A DNA stretch of 6,812 nucleotides from Gammaproteobacteria bacterium (GTDB lineage Bacteria > Pseudomonadota > Gammaproteobacteria > SZUA-229). A program made the translations under genes and the position numbers. The notes under the pieces were generated by a model that was not told where the DNA came from, did not search any database, and worked only from the letters and a program-made list of their open reading frames with translations. Shown one piece after another: positions 6,013-6,812 of this stretch (positions within the stretch are counted from its first letter, which is position 1; each line of letters starts with the position of its first letter). The stretch covers positions 1-6,812 of the forward strand of contig WFUQ01000052.1 of assembly GCA_015484935.1 (NCBI GenBank). The letters run 5' to 3'.

Positions 6013-6642
6013 TTATTCGGTCATCTCCAGCCCGTGATCACGGCCCTTGCCCAGACGGCGCAATACCGGCACATCATCTTTCATATTGATCACCGTGGTC
6101 GGTTCGATGCCGCAGTGACCACCATCGATGATCAGATCCACCTGATGCTCCAGCACATCGCGGATATCCTCCGCATCCGTCACCGGCAGTTCCTCACCCG
6201 GCAGTATCAGGGTGCAGCTCATGATGGGCTGCTGTAACTCACCCAGCAGGGCATGCACCACCGGATGGTCCACCACCCGGATACCGATGGTGCGCCGCTT
6301 CGGGTGCATCAATCGGCGCGGTACTTCAGTGGTCGCATTCAGGATGAAGGTATACGGCCCCGGTGTCAGCTGCTTGAGCATACGGTAATGCTGGTTCGAC
6401 ACTTTGGCGTAGGTCGCGATTTCGGACAGATCATTACACACCAGCGTGAGATTATGTTTCTCATCGATCTGACGCAGCCGCCGCAACCGCTCCATCGCAT
6501 TCTTGTCACCGATGTGACAACCCAGTGCATAACTCGAGTCCGTGGGGTAAACCACCAGCCCACCGCGATGGATGATCTCCACCGCCTGCTTGACCAGGCG
6601 CATCTGCGGGTGGGTAGGATGAATGTCGAAGTACTGGCTCAT
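6013..6642 (-). CDS. yciO: YciO, YrdC/Sua5-family protein
   Basis: A 209-residue YciO, nearly the same length as the E. coli protein (about 206) and strongly similar from the first residue (MSQYFDIHPTHPQMRL), so ATG 6642 is secure although no Shine-Dalgarno is evident. The YrdC fold, shared with the threonylcarbamoyl-AMP synthase TsaC/Sua5 that works in tRNA t6A synthesis, is shown by YPTDSSYALGC (32-42), TPGPYTFIL (93-101), RRTIGIRV (116-123) and PTTVINM (181-187). It follows the YciO branch: the lysine/arginine loop of TsaC reads RQIDEKHNLTLVC, and the TSAN-type motif reads MSCTLILPG (141-149). Its function in the cell is unsettled; it should not be annotated as TsaC. It is first in the minus-strand series. 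Confidence 0.94.
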   Translation of the reverse strand: MSQYFDIHPTHPQMRLVKQAVEIIHRGGLVVYPTDSSYALGCHIGDKNAMERLRRLRQIDEKHNLTLVCNDLSEIATYAKVSNQHYRMLKQLTPGPYTFILNATTEVPRRLMHPKRRTIGIRVVDHPVVHALLGELQQPIMSCTLILPGEELPVTDAEDIRDVLEHQVDLIIDGGHCGIEPTTVINMKDDVPVLRRLGKGRDHGLEMTE

Positions 6643-6812
6643 GGGGCAAACTAATCACTCTATCTACGGACTAACAATACCAGACCGAAAACATCGGCCC
6701 GGCAACAAGCGCGCGATTCTACCTTAGCTGCCGATAAACCACTATAATAGCGCGCTTCACGCAAACAGGAATGCAGCACAAGCTAGCTTTAACATTAATA
6801 AAATGAAATTAC
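6643..6812. promoter_or_regulatory. Probable divergent promoter region between yciO and a gene beyond the right edge
   Basis: This stretch of 170 bases has no gene of ordinary size. On the plus strand a perfect -10 box TATAAT lies at 6743-6748, followed by a GC-rich discriminator (AGCGCGC), but no good -35 box is found 16-18 bases upstream. The core ACTATAATAG is nearly symmetric, so the minus strand reads CTATTATAGT and offers TATAGT as a -10 towards yciO; TGGTATTGT (complement of 6675-6683) is a second extended -10 candidate on that strand. An inverted repeat, AAGCGCGC (6707-6714) and GCGCGCTT (6750-6757), brackets the -10. A perfect 10-base palindrome, AAGCTAGCTT, lies at 6780-6789. The ATG at 6803-6805 could begin the next gene, which cannot be identified from ten bases. 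Confidence 0.45.
6771..6806 (+). CDS. Possible 11-codon leader ORF at the right edge (tentative)
   Basis: ATG 6771 opens a frame reading MQHKLALTLIK and ends at TGA 6804-6806. The stop overlaps ATG 6803-6805 as ATGA, a typical coupling arrangement. It lies about 16 bases after the expected start of the transcript from the TATAAT box at 6743. The only ribosome-binding-like bases (AGGA) abut the ATG, which is too close for normal initiation. With 11 codons, chance is quite possible. It contains no tryptophan or histidine run of the sort seen in classical attenuator peptides. Confidence 0.15.
   Translation: MQHKLALTLIK

Noticed and set aside
1..6812. CRISPR array, tRNA/rRNA gene, insertion sequence, toxin-antitoxin or defence locus
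   Set aside because: I saw no spaced repeats, cloverleaf, transposase or inverted ends; nearly all of the window is accounted for by housekeeping genes.

Overview
The window looks like chromosomal housekeeping DNA from a gammaproteobacterium of medium GC content (roughly 50-55% by eye). It carries the SMC partner genes scpA and scpB, so the organism is one of the gammaproteobacteria that use SMC-ScpAB rather than MukBEF. YciO, RluB and the YciK-like fragment all resemble their E. coli counterparts closely. The genus cannot be fixed from this stretch.

Layout: the left edge holds the last 96 codons of a plus-strand short-chain dehydrogenase of the YciK type (to 292). Everything else lies on the minus strand in one head-to-tail series, read from right to left: yciO (6642-6013), a site-2 (M50) metalloprotease (5909-5259), trpS (5222-4005), scpA (3931-3071), scpB (3050-2298), rluB (2283-1426) and a periplasmic protein with two thioredoxin domains (1405-377). 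From the M50 gene onward the gaps are short: 36, 73, 20, 14 and 20 bases. No intrinsic terminator is visible inside the series, so one polycistronic unit is likely, with a possible extra promoter in the 103-base gap between yciO and the M50 gene. The right edge (6643-6812) has no complete gene of ordinary size. It carries a perfect TATAAT box facing right and probably serves as a divergent promoter region for yciO and a gene that starts at or beyond the edge.

The genes share no single pathway. ScpA and ScpB are subunits of one chromosome-organising complex. TrpRS and RluB serve translation (tRNA charging and 23S rRNA pseudouridylation). YciO is a YrdC-fold protein of unsettled role. The M50 protease and the double-thioredoxin protein act at the inner membrane and in the periplasm. 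From memory, yciO, rluB and yciK also lie close together in E. coli, so this is an ancestral gammaproteobacterial neighbourhood into which, or from which, M50-trpS-scpAB moved.

I see no mobile element, CRISPR array, RNA gene or defence system, and no convincing new biological system. The points most worth a second look are the four-cysteine iron-sulfur motif in TrpRS, the internally duplicated two-CxxC thioredoxin protein, UUG as the apparent start codon of both trpS and rluB, and the symmetric promoter region at the right edge.
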